Shown: positions 26,898-35,749 of the stretch, one piece after another | Position numbering within the stretch: position 1 is the stretch's first letter | Layout: each line of letters opens with the position of its first letter | NCBI GenBank assembly: GCA_003161435.1 | Contig: PMOS01000002.1 | Span: 28,383 to 92,382 of the forward strand | From: Vulcanimicrobiota bacterium | Lineage (GTDB): Bacteria; Vulcanimicrobiota; Vulcanimicrobiia; Vulcanimicrobiales; Vulcanimicrobiaceae | Length of the DNA: 64,000 bases | Direction: 5' to 3' | Notes under the pieces: generated by a model | Database searches by the model: none | Seen by the model: only the letters and a program-made list of their open reading frames with translations | Told to the model about the DNA's origin: nothing | Position numbers and translations under genes: made by a program

Positions 26898-27842
26898 GTG
26901 AAGTCGGTTCCGCTGCTCGACGAAACCGATCGCGTTGCGCTGCGCGAGCGCTTCGGCGAGCGTGCGCGCTTCGGCGAGGCGCTCGCACCGTTCACCTGGT
27001 GGAAGATCGGCGGCCCGGCCGACGCGCTGATCGACGCGCGCAGCACCGACGAGCTCGCGTTCGTGCTGCAGCGCGTCTTCAAACGCCGGTTGCCGATGTT
27101 CGTGCTCGGCTCGGGCTCGAATCTGCTCGTCGGCGACGGCGGGATCCGCGGGATCGTCCTGCGCCTGGAAGGCGACTTTACCGCGCTCGACGTGCGCACG
27201 GAGGACGCCGTAATCGTCGATGCCGGCGGCAGCGCCTCGCTGCCCGCGCTGTGCACGAAGGTCGCTACGCTCGGCGGGATCGGGATCGACGGGCTGGCCG
27301 GGATTCCGGCGACCGTCGGCGGGTCGATCCGGATGAACGCCGGGACCGACCGTGAGATCGGCGAGTTCGCGCGCGAGGTGTTGGTGCAGACGCCGGCGCG
27401 GCCCGAGCCGCATGCCATCGACGTGGCCTGGCACTACCGCCGGACGACGATTCCGCGCGACGCGATCGTGGCGCGCGCGACGCTGCGCTTCGAGCGCGGC
27501 GATCCGGCCGCGATCCGCGAGCGCCTGCAGTCGCGGCTGGTGCGCCGCAAGGCGACCCAGCCCGTTGCGGTCCCGAACTCCGGCTCGTGCTTTCGCAACC
27601 CGGAGGGCGATCACGCTGGACGGCTGATCGAGGCCGTCGGGGCCAAGGGCTGGCGCGAAGGCGGGGCCGAAGTGTCCCCCTTGCACGCGAACTTCATCGT
27701 CAACACCGGCGGTGCGTCGGCCCAAAACGTCGCAACCCTCCTGGCCCGGGTTCGGCGAGCGGTCGAAGAGCGCTTCGGCGTCGAACTGCAGCTCGAAGTC
27801 CACCTGGTCGGAGAATTTACGGACACCGAATGCCCAGTTTGA
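26898..27842 (+). CDS. murB: UDP-N-acetylenolpyruvoylglucosamine reductase
   Basis: TWWKIGGPADALID, LGSGSNLLVGDGGIRGIVLRL, PNSGSCFRNPEGDHAGRLIE. Confidence 0.96.
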   Translation: MKSVPLLDETDRVALRERFGERARFGEALAPFTWWKIGGPADALIDARSTDELAFVLQRVFKRRLPMFVLGSGSNLLVGDGGIRGIVLRLEGDFTALDVRTEDAVIVDAGGSASLPALCTKVATLGGIGIDGLAGIPATVGGSIRMNAGTDREIGEFAREVLVQTPARPEPHAIDVAWHYRRTTIPRDAIVARATLRFERGDPAAIRERLQSRLVRRKATQPVAVPNSGSCFRNPEGDHAGRLIEAVGAKGWREGGAEVSPLHANFIVNTGGASAQNVATLLARVRRAVEERFGVELQLEVHLVGEFTDTECPV

Positions 27843-28762
27843 AAGTCGCCGTGGTCATGGGCGGTCCGAGCGCGGAACGCGAGGTCTCGATCGAGAGCGG
27901 TACGTGCGTGATGCGCGCGCTCACGGCGCTGGGCCACGACGCGCAGTCGCTGGACTTCGACGCGCGCTTCGTCGACGCGATTCGCGAGATCGCGCCGGAC
28001 GCGGTGTTCAACGCGCTGCACGGACGCGGCGGCGAGGACGGAACGATTCAAGGCGTGCTCGAGTGGCTCGGGATCCCGTACACCGGCAGCGGCGTCGCGG
28101 CGTGCGCGCTCGCGATGGACAAGCACCTGACCAAGAAACTGCTCGCTGCCGAAGGCCTGCCGACGCCGGCTTGGGATACGTTCGACTTGATGGGCGGAAC
28201 GTTGCCGCTGCTACCCGGGAGTTTGAATTTGCCGCTGGTAGCGAAACCGCGCGGCAGCGGATCGAGCGCCGGCGTCGTGATCGTCAAGACGCACGAGGAG
28301 TGGACCAAAGCGATGATCGGTGCGTCGTCGCGCACGCCGGAGATCCTCGCCGAGGAGTACGTTCCCGGACGCGAGTTCTCGTGCGGCGTGCTGGGCGAAG
28401 AGGCGCTCCCGGTGGTGGAGATCGTCTCGACCGACGAGTTCTACAGCTACGATGCGAAATACAAACCGGGTGGCTCGCGACACCTGATCCCCGCGCCGAT
28501 CGACCACGACCTGACGTCGCGGCTGCAGACGCTCGCGCTGTCGGTGCACCGCCTGGTCGGCTTGCGCGACTACTCGCGCACCGACTTCATCGTGACCGAC
28601 CACGGCCGCCCGACGATCCTCGAGGTCAACGCGCTGCCCGGGATGACCCCGCAGAGCCTGCTACCCGACGAAGCCGCACACGCGGGGATTTCCTACGAAG
28701 CGCTGGTCGATCGGCTCGTCCACTACGCCCTCGCTCGAGGCGCCCAGGTTTCCGTAGGCTAG
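27830..28762 (+). CDS. ddl: D-alanine--D-alanine ligase
   Basis: VVMGGPSAEREVSIESG, KPRGSGSSAGV, EVNALPGMTPQSLLP. Confidence 0.97.
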   Translation: MPSLKVAVVMGGPSAEREVSIESGTCVMRALTALGHDAQSLDFDARFVDAIREIAPDAVFNALHGRGGEDGTIQGVLEWLGIPYTGSGVAACALAMDKHLTKKLLAAEGLPTPAWDTFDLMGGTLPLLPGSLNLPLVAKPRGSGSSAGVVIVKTHEEWTKAMIGASSRTPEILAEEYVPGREFSCGVLGEEALPVVEIVSTDEFYSYDAKYKPGGSRHLIPAPIDHDLTSRLQTLALSVHRLVGLRDYSRTDFIVTDHGRPTILEVNALPGMTPQSLLPDEAAHAGISYEALVDRLVHYALARGAQVSVG

Positions 28763-28791
28763 CTTCGCCACGTACCGCGCCGGACGTTCGG

Positions 28792-29001
28792 TCAAACGTT
28801 GGGGTGGCAATCGGGGCAGCGCGAGCCTTGCAGGTACGTGCCGGTGTTCGAGTATTTCAGGCCGCAGGCGCGACACACGAGCGTCGGCAGGGGGCGGTCG
28901 ACCTCGCTGTCGGCGAGGGCGCGCATCGCCACGTCGAGCGCATCGCGCTGACTGGCGGGAGCCGCTTTCGGGCTCTTCGGGCTACCGAACAGCTTCCACA
29001 T
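28792..29001 (-). CDS. small zinc-ribbon-like protein (69 aa)
   Basis: CRACGLKYSNTGTYLQGSRCPDC two CxxC motifs. Confidence 0.6.
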   Translation of the reverse strand: MWKLFGSPKSPKAAPASQRDALDVAMRALADSEVDRPLPTLVCRACGLKYSNTGTYLQGSRCPDCHPNV

Positions 29002-29067
29002 CGTCCGATCTCTCCGTGCTCGAGTCGTTCGCGGACCCGAGTCTAGACATGTCGCCCATCCTCCACT

Positions 29068-29090
29068 AGATCGGCGAAATGAGCCGATCT
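29068..29090. repeat. inverted repeat AGATCGGC-N7-GCCGATCT
   Basis: Perfect 8-bp arms in intergenic region. Confidence 0.7.
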
Positions 29091-29202
29091 CGTAAGCAGC
29101 CTGCCCTCGGCTGCCCGCTTTCAGGTGCCCTTTCGGCCCGAAAATCGCCCCACTCCGGCTTCGCCGAGGGCGATCCGCCCCTTCCCGGTCGATAAGTTCG
29201 AC

Positions 29203-29232
29203 GATGACCTAGGTCATTAAACCCAGGTCATC
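29203..29232. promoter_or_regulatory. palindrome ATGACCTAGGTCAT plus third AGGTCA half-site
   Basis: Perfect 14-bp palindrome 29204-29217; GATGACCT/AGGTCATC 8-bp arms 29203-29210/29225-29232. Confidence 0.6.
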
Positions 29233-29289
29233 TCGGCGCCGCAAGACGTCGTCGGGCCGATCGGCGAGTAACGCTAGCGGATCGCCGGC

Positions 29290-30948
29290 TTGGGCGGCGA
29301 AGCGCTCGACTACGGTGGCCGGCGTGCAACCTCGCACATCCCGACCCACCGAGCCCGCCGTCTGGGAGCGAAGGCCGTTCCGAATCAGCGTACTCTCGGG
29401 GGCCAGCGAGCCACGTTCTCGTCAGCGCGGCAGGCCTTTCTCGACGGAGACTTCGAGCAGTGCCTGGCAGCGTGCGACGCCATCGCCCTGCACGACGATA
29501 CCATCCGGTACGACGTGGCGCTGCTCCGCGCTCGCGTGCTGCTGCGCTTGGGCCGCGCTGACAAGGCCATCGACGCTTTGCGGGCATGCGCGTACACGCC
29601 GACGTCATTGGATCCGTACGTGACGGCGCAGATGCTCCTGGGGGCCTCGTACGTTCGTCTCGGACAAGTCGAGCGCGGCGAAGCCCTGCTGGCCGAAGCC
29701 TCCACGATGGCGCACAGTGCCCATCCGACCATCCGGGCCGAGCTCGCGGTGAATCTCGGGATCGCGCGCTTTCAGCTGCACCGCTACGAAGAAGCCGAGG
29801 CGCAGCTGTCGGCGGTCGATCCCGCTTCGGACATCATCCATGCACGCGCCGTGCAGTACCTGGCGTGGGTGTCGTTCGCCCGCGGCGACTTCGCCGTCGC
29901 GGCCGAGCGTTTTCGCAGCTCGCTCCGCGCGCTGGCCGCCTGCAAGCACCACGACCGTTACGTCGAGGCCAACGTGCTGCAGGGCCTCACGGCGCTCTCG
30001 GCCGAGTTGCTTCAGGCCGAAGGATGGCCGTCGCTGCAGAGGAGCATCCGCGCGTTTGACTGGACGCGCGACGGGCTCGCGCGCCCGCGGTTCTGGGTCG
30101 CCATTTTCGCGTCGATCATGTGCGAGATCAGCGGCGACGCCGCCGGTGCTCGCACGTGGGCGCGCGACGCCGAGTCGGCTGCCGCAACGACGGCCTATCG
30201 CATCCTCGCGCAGTGCCGCATGGCCGGGGTGTTCCGCGGGTTGCAGGAGTGGGGAGCGCACCGCGAGTTCGTCGATCGCGCGAAAGAGCTGCACGCGACG
30301 CTGAGCGTCGTGGACCTCGGCGACGATCAGAAGCAGCTCCCGCTGTTCCTCGCCGAAGAGATGGCGCATGCCGGGATGGATGAGGGCGCGGCGCTTCTCA
30401 TGTCCCAATATCGAGACGTGATCGCGCCGACGCTCCGCGCCTCGCCCGGCGACGAGCGCTACGCCGCCGTCGAGAGCGGCGTCGAAGGATTCGTGCGCGA
30501 AGCCGCGGGCGACTACAAGGCGGCGATCCGGCTCTTCTCGTCGGCGTTGCGCTTGCTCAAGAAGGCGCGGTACCGCCGGCGCGCAAGCGAGATCGCGCTG
30601 CGTCTTGCTCGCCTCACCGGCGCGAAGCGCTATGTCGACTACGCGACCAAGACGCTCGAAGGCGTCAACGCGTCGTATTGGATGGTCGTGCAACTCCGCG
30701 AGCTCGAGTCGTCGCGCGGTCCGAGCTTGACCGAAACCGAGAAGGCGATCCTCACGCTGTTGGTGCGTGGCCGAGCGTACAAAGAGATCGCCGCCGCGCG
30801 ACGCAGCTCGTGGAAGACCGTCGCCAACCACGTCCAGATGCTGTTCCGCAAGTTCGACGTCAACAGCCGCGGTCAGTTGGCGGCCGAAGCGCTGCGCCTC
30901 GGTCTGGTCGCCTTGCACGATGGGACGGAATCGAACCGTGGTACTTAG
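29290..30948 (+). CDS. TPR-containing LuxR-type transcriptional regulator
   Basis: TPR-like helices; C-terminal LTETEKAILTLLVRGRAYKEIAAARRSSWKTVANHVQMLFRKFDVNSRGQL; start uncertain. Confidence 0.8.
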   Translation: MGGEALDYGGRRATSHIPTHRARRLGAKAVPNQRTLGGQRATFSSARQAFLDGDFEQCLAACDAIALHDDTIRYDVALLRARVLLRLGRADKAIDALRACAYTPTSLDPYVTAQMLLGASYVRLGQVERGEALLAEASTMAHSAHPTIRAELAVNLGIARFQLHRYEEAEAQLSAVDPASDIIHARAVQYLAWVSFARGDFAVAAERFRSSLRALAACKHHDRYVEANVLQGLTALSAELLQAEGWPSLQRSIRAFDWTRDGLARPRFWVAIFASIMCEISGDAAGARTWARDAESAAATTAYRILAQCRMAGVFRGLQEWGAHREFVDRAKELHATLSVVDLGDDQKQLPLFLAEEMAHAGMDEGAALLMSQYRDVIAPTLRASPGDERYAAVESGVEGFVREAAGDYKAAIRLFSSALRLLKKARYRRRASEIALRLARLTGAKRYVDYATKTLEGVNASYWMVVQLRELESSRGPSLTETEKAILTLLVRGRAYKEIAAARRSSWKTVANHVQMLFRKFDVNSRGQLAAEALRLGLVALHDGTESNRGT

Positions 30949-31104
30949 GGCATTTCGCAGGCTGTACGTAGACTGAGGCAGGTCGCATCATCGGACGGGG
31001 CCGCCGTCGTCGTTCCTGCGCGCTGAGATGTCCCGCCACACCGGGACCGTCTCGCGCGCCCACACCCCAGGAACGGCGGCGGTGCGCTCACCTCGTGCCA
31101 GCCG

Positions 31105-31878
31105 CTAGATGCAGCGGCCGCCGTCGACTTCGAGTGCGACGCCGGTGATGAACGACGCTTCGTCGGATGCCAGAAATGCCACCGCGTTCGCGATGTCGCG
31201 CGGTTGCGAGAGGCGTCCGAGCGGAACGCTGGCGGCGAACTTCGCGCGCAGTTCCGGGGTGTCGCCACCCATGAACTCGGCGAGCAGCGGCGTCTCGCCC
31301 GCGACCGGGCAGACCGCGTTCACGCGGATGTTGTCCGGCGCGAACTCGACCGCCATCGACTTGGAGAACAGGATCGCCGCCCCCTTGGACGCGTTGTACA
31401 CCGTCAAGCCGGGGCGCGGCCGGATCCCCGCCGTCGACGCGATGTTGACGATCGCCCCGCCGCCCTGCGCGCGGAAAACGGGTACCAGCTCGAGCGCCGA
31501 GAGGTACAGCGCCTTGACGTTGACGGCGAAGATACGGTCGAACCAGTCCTCGCTCACCTCGAGCATCGGCGCGTTGCGGTGCGTGACCCCCGCGTTGTTG
31601 ACGTAGACGTCGATCCGCTCGTCGGCTTCGACGATACGTCGCACCGCGCCGGCGACGTCGTCGCGAAGGCTGACGTCGCAGTGGAGAAAGCGCGCGCTCC
31701 GCGGCCGGTGCGCGTTGATCTCCTCGACCACGCGACCGCCGCCCGCGTCGTCGACGTCGAGCACGGTCAGTGACGCGCCTTCCTGCGCGAGCTTCTTCCC
31801 GATCTCCGCGCCGAAGCCCGAGCCGCCGCCGGTGACGACGGCGATCTTCCCCTGCAGGGACCCGTAGCGCAGGCTCAC
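31105..31878 (-). CDS. SDR family oxidoreductase (FabG-like)
   Basis: VVTGGGSGFGAEIG, NNAGVTHRNAP, YNASKGA; GTGA overlap with ALDH. Confidence 0.93.
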   Translation of the reverse strand: MSLRYGSLQGKIAVVTGGGSGFGAEIGKKLAQEGASLTVLDVDDAGGGRVVEEINAHRPRSARFLHCDVSLRDDVAGAVRRIVEADERIDVYVNNAGVTHRNAPMLEVSEDWFDRIFAVNVKALYLSALELVPVFRAQGGGAIVNIASTAGIRPRPGLTVYNASKGAAILFSKSMAVEFAPDNIRVNAVCPVAGETPLLAEFMGGDTPELRAKFAASVPLGRLSQPRDIANAVAFLASDEASFITGVALEVDGGRCI

Positions 31879-33326
31879 GCGAATTTCTGGGTGATCGTCT
31901 GCAAAGTGCTGAACTCGTGCATCGCCGCGAAACCTTTGCCGCGGCCGTGGCCGCTCTTGCGGAAACCGCCGAACGGCAACTCGATTCCGCCGCCCGCACC
32001 GTAGCAGTTGATGAAAACCTGACCGACCCGCAGCGCGCGCGACACGCGCGTCTGCCGGCTGCCGTTCTCCGTCCACACGCCCGCGACCAAACCGTACTGC
32101 GTCGCGTTCGCCAACCGAATGGCGTCACGCTCGTCGGCGAAGCCCAGCGCCGAGAGCACCGGCCCGAACACTTCTTCGCACGCCAGCTCGTGGCGCTCGT
32201 GCACCGGTCCGAAGAGCATCGGCTCGACGTAGAAGCCGCCGGCCGGCAGATCGTCGGGCCGCGCGCTGCGCGCCAGAACGGCAACCGCATCGCGCTTGGC
32301 GCGATCGACGTACCCGCGCACGCGCGCGAACTGCGCGCCGTTGATCAGCGGTCCGACGTCGGGATCGGTCGACGGCAGCCCGACTCGCAGTAGCGCGAAT
32401 GCTGCGGCGAGCCGTTCCGTGACCCGTTCGAACGCCGAAGCTTCGATGAGCACGCGGCTGCCGGCCGAGCATGTCTGGCCGCCGTTCTGTACGATCGCGC
32501 GCACGATCGCCGGAACCGCAGCGTCGAGATCCGCGTCGGCGAAGACGATCTGCGCCGACTTGCCGCCCAACTCGAGGATGCAGCGCGCGTGGTGCTGCGC
32601 GGCCGCGGCCTGCACGAGCGTCCCGACTTCCGGCGAGCCGGTGAACCCGAGCACGTCGACGCCGGGATGCCGCGCCAGCGCGTCGCCGGCCGTCTCGCCG
32701 AGCCCGGTGACGACGTTGATCGCGCCGGCGGGAAAGCCGGCCTCGCTCGCGAGCTTCGCCAGCTCGACGATCGATTGCGACGCGTCCTCGGAGGGTTTGA
32801 TCACCGTCGCGTTACCGACCGCGAGCGACGGCGCGAGCGACCGCGCGAACATCTGCGTCGGGTAGTTCCACGGAATGATATGGCCGGTGACGCCGACCGG
32901 GACGCGCAACACTTGCACCGCGAAGCCGGGAAGGTACGGGATCGTGTCGCCGTGCAGCTTGTCCGCTCCGCCGGCGTAATACTCGAAATAGCGCACCGTC
33001 GCCGCGAGGTCGGCGCGGGCTTGCGAGATCGGCTTGCCCGTGTCCAGCGATTCGATCTGCGCGAGCCGCTCTGCGTGCTGCGCGATCGTGGCGCTGAAGC
33101 GCGCCAACAGCCGCCCGCGATCCGCCGCGCCGAGCCGTCCCCATTCGCCTTCGAAGGCGGCGGTCGCGCCGCGCACCGCGCGGTCGACGTCGTGCGCGCC
33201 GCCCGCGGAGATCGCGCCGATCGTGCTCCCGGTCGCCGGATCGATGACCGGCAGCGTGTCGCCGGAAGCAGCCGGCTCGAACTCCCCGTTCACGAACAGC
33301 GTCCTGGCTAGCGTCGAAACCGTCAT
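31875..33326 (-). CDS. aldehyde dehydrogenase family protein
   Basis: ELGGKSAQIVFADAD, NGGQTCSAGSR, LACEEVFGPVLSAL, PFGGFRKSGHGRGKG. Confidence 0.95.
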   Translation of the reverse strand: MTVSTLARTLFVNGEFEPAASGDTLPVIDPATGSTIGAISAGGAHDVDRAVRGATAAFEGEWGRLGAADRGRLLARFSATIAQHAERLAQIESLDTGKPISQARADLAATVRYFEYYAGGADKLHGDTIPYLPGFAVQVLRVPVGVTGHIIPWNYPTQMFARSLAPSLAVGNATVIKPSEDASQSIVELAKLASEAGFPAGAINVVTGLGETAGDALARHPGVDVLGFTGSPEVGTLVQAAAAQHHARCILELGGKSAQIVFADADLDAAVPAIVRAIVQNGGQTCSAGSRVLIEASAFERVTERLAAAFALLRVGLPSTDPDVGPLINGAQFARVRGYVDRAKRDAVAVLARSARPDDLPAGGFYVEPMLFGPVHERHELACEEVFGPVLSALGFADERDAIRLANATQYGLVAGVWTENGSRQTRVSRALRVGQVFINCYGAGGGIELPFGGFRKSGHGRGKGFAAMHEFSTLQTITQKFA

Positions 33327-33411
33327 CGGCCGTCTTTTCGCGCCTCTGCGTCGCAGCCCGCTCTCGGCCGGGAGCGCGACTGACCGGCGGTCGACCTTTC
33401 ATCCACAATGT

Positions 33412-33455
33412 CTTTGTGTTACAAAGTCTCCAACTAAGAACTTTGCGATGCAAAG
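33412..33455. promoter_or_regulatory. tandem operator-like palindromes CTTTGT-GTT-ACAAAG and CTTTGC-GAT-GCAAAG
   Basis: 33412-33426 and 33441-33455, each with 6-bp arms and 3-nt centre; second ends 2 nt before the ATG. Confidence 0.65.
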
Positions 33456-33457
33456 AT

Positions 33458-34663
33458 ATGCTACTGCGCTTGGCCGGGGTCGTCCTCGTTCTGGCCGCCG
33501 CCACGGTCGGCTGGCTCATTCTGGGTGCGACGATCGGGGTCCGAACCGGCTCCTCCGATCTCTCCCAGCGCGAGCAGCTGGCCGCGATTTGGGGCGCGGA
33601 GCAGGCCCAACCGGCTCCCAGTTTCACCTACGAAACCAGTCACATCGATAAAAAAGGGCGCACGACCATCGACCGCAGCTCGGTGGTCCCCGCGTCGTCG
33701 CGCGTCAACGTCGACCTGGCGTTGGACCCGCGCCAAAAGGGGCTGCTGTGGTACAACACCTACGCGGTGCGCTTCGCGGCGACGTACCGCGTCGTGAATC
33801 CCGGGGCGTCCACGCGGCTGCAGGTCGCGTTTCCCTTTCCGTCCGACAGCGCGACGTATGACGACTTCACGCTCGACGTCGACGGCGTCCGAATCCCGGT
33901 GACCAGCGCGAGCGGCACCATCGCCGCTTCGGTGCCGGAATCGCGCGGCCGGACATCCACGCTAACGGTCGCGTACCGCTCGCACGGGATCGGCATCTGG
34001 AGCTATCGCTTCGGCGACGGTGTGGTCGCGGTGCGCGACTTCACGCTCGTCGTGCGCACGAACTTTCGGGCAATCGATTTCCCGCCGCGCACCCTCGCCC
34101 CGACGACGGAGCAACAGATCCCGGGCGGCTGGCAGCTGACCTGGCGTTACCGGAACCTGGTCGGCGGATTCGGCGTCGGCATGACGTTTCCGCCTCGGCT
34201 CCAGCCCGGCCCGCTCGCCGAACGGATCACGCTGTGGGCGCCGCTCTCGCTCGCGTTCTACGTCTTCGTGATGCTGGTGATCACGACGCTGCGCCGCATC
34301 GACTTGCATCCGATCAACTACTTCTTCCTGGCAGCGGCGTTCTTCGCGTTTCACCTCCTGTTCGCGTACACGGTCGATCGCATGCCGATCGGCTGGGCGT
34401 TCATCCTCTGCTCGGTCGTTTCGATGTTCCTGACGGTCTCATACCTGCGTCTGGTCGTCGGCTTGCGCTTCGCCGCCGTCGAAGCCGCGCTCGCGCAGTT
34501 CTTCTACCTGATCCTGTTTTCGTACGCGCTTTTCGACGAAGGCTATAGCGGGTTGTCGATCACCATCGGTGCGATCGTGACGTTGTTCATCACGATGCAG
34601 GTTACCGGCCGAATCGACTGGTCCGAGCGCTTTGCCGCCAAGCCGAAAGCGGCAGCGGCCTAG
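33458..34663 (+). CDS. CreD-like inner membrane protein
   Basis: Large periplasmic domain then clustered C-terminal TMs (HPINYFFLAAAFFAFHLLFAY) as in CreD family. Confidence 0.65.
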   Translation: MLLRLAGVVLVLAAATVGWLILGATIGVRTGSSDLSQREQLAAIWGAEQAQPAPSFTYETSHIDKKGRTTIDRSSVVPASSRVNVDLALDPRQKGLLWYNTYAVRFAATYRVVNPGASTRLQVAFPFPSDSATYDDFTLDVDGVRIPVTSASGTIAASVPESRGRTSTLTVAYRSHGIGIWSYRFGDGVVAVRDFTLVVRTNFRAIDFPPRTLAPTTEQQIPGGWQLTWRYRNLVGGFGVGMTFPPRLQPGPLAERITLWAPLSLAFYVFVMLVITTLRRIDLHPINYFFLAAAFFAFHLLFAYTVDRMPIGWAFILCSVVSMFLTVSYLRLVVGLRFAAVEAALAQFFYLILFSYALFDEGYSGLSITIGAIVTLFITMQVTGRIDWSERFAAKPKAAAA

Positions 34664-34835
34664 CAGGGTGCTAAGGCACCAGGAGGCGCCGGCTCCGGTT
34701 CCCCCTAAATCACGCTGCCTCGATATGTTCCATCCCGTGCTTTCGCACGACGCGATCGCGCTCGGCGAACCGCCGCCGTTGCGCGGCTAGGGCCGGCGTC
34801 CGCGACCGGTGCGCATACCCGCGCGACGCCCTGCG

Positions 34836-35705
34836 ATGCCGCTCGTGTTCGAGCGGCGGTCCTCCGAGATCGAGCAGAGCTATCGTCGCTGTCGTGAGAT
34901 CACCAAGACGTGCTCGAAGACGTTTTACTTCGCCTCGCTGTTCTTGCCGCCCGACAAGCGCAAGGCGATTTGGGCGATCTACGCGTTGTGCCGGACCGCC
35001 GACGACATCGCCGACACATCCGATTCCCCCGAGATGCGCCTTGCCAAGCTGAACGCGTGGCAGCATGAGCTCGTCGCGGCCTTCTCAGGCCGGCCCAAAC
35101 AGCCGGCGATGGTGGCGGTCGCCGATACGGCGCGCCGCTACGACGTCTCGATCCGGCCGGCTTTGCAACTGCTCGAAGGTGCGCGCAAAGACATCACGGT
35201 GCAGCGCTACGACACGTACGAAGAGTTGCTCGAGTACTGCTATTTGGTGGCGTCGACCGTCGGGTTGCTGGTCAGCCCGATCCTCGGTTACGAGCCGGGC
35301 GCGCTCGAGTACGGGGTCGCGCTCGGGCGGGCGATGCAGATGACCAACATCCTGCGGGACGTCGGCGAGGACGCGCGCATGGGCCGGATCTATCTCCCCG
35401 CCGAGGATATGCGCCGGTTCGGGTACACCGAGCACAAGTTGCTGCGGGGCGTGGTCGACGCGGAATTCATCGCTTTGATGTCATTTCAGATCGCACGCGT
35501 GCGCGAGCTGTACCGGTCGGCGGCGCCGGGGATCGCCCTGCTCTCGCCGGAGAGCCGCTACACGGTCCGTCTCGCGCTCGCGCTCTACGGCCGCATTCTC
35601 GACCGGATCGAAGCAAACGGCTACGACGTGTTCACGCGCCGCGCGTACGTTCCACTGCGCACGAAGGCCGTCATCGCGCTGGCGACCGCGTTCGGGCGCA
35701 AGTAG
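34836..35705 (+). CDS. phytoene/squalene synthase family protein
   Basis: IYALCRTADDIAD and GRAMQMTNILRDVGEDARMGRIYLP Asp-rich motifs. Confidence 0.92.
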   Translation: MPLVFERRSSEIEQSYRRCREITKTCSKTFYFASLFLPPDKRKAIWAIYALCRTADDIADTSDSPEMRLAKLNAWQHELVAAFSGRPKQPAMVAVADTARRYDVSIRPALQLLEGARKDITVQRYDTYEELLEYCYLVASTVGLLVSPILGYEPGALEYGVALGRAMQMTNILRDVGEDARMGRIYLPAEDMRRFGYTEHKLLRGVVDAEFIALMSFQIARVRELYRSAAPGIALLSPESRYTVRLALALYGRILDRIEANGYDVFTRRAYVPLRTKAVIALATAFGRK

Positions 35706-35706
35706 C

Positions 35707-35728
35707 CATTCGACGGGCTCAGGATGAC
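35707..35728 (-). repeat. dispersed intergenic repeat copy A (GTCATCCTGAGCCCGTCGAATG)
   Basis: Near-identical inverted copy at 41785-41806; translations of this family give the familiar SFDELRMT-type artefact peptides. Confidence 0.65.
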
Positions 35729-35749
35729 ACGGCCTGGGGGCATGGGGCG

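Noticed and set aside
24792-27803. 1003-aa minus-strand ORF antisense to murG/murC/murB
   Set aside because: Arg/Asp/His-rich low-complexity composition typical of shadow ORFs in high-GC DNA; fully antisense to conserved mur genes with overlapping start-stop signals.
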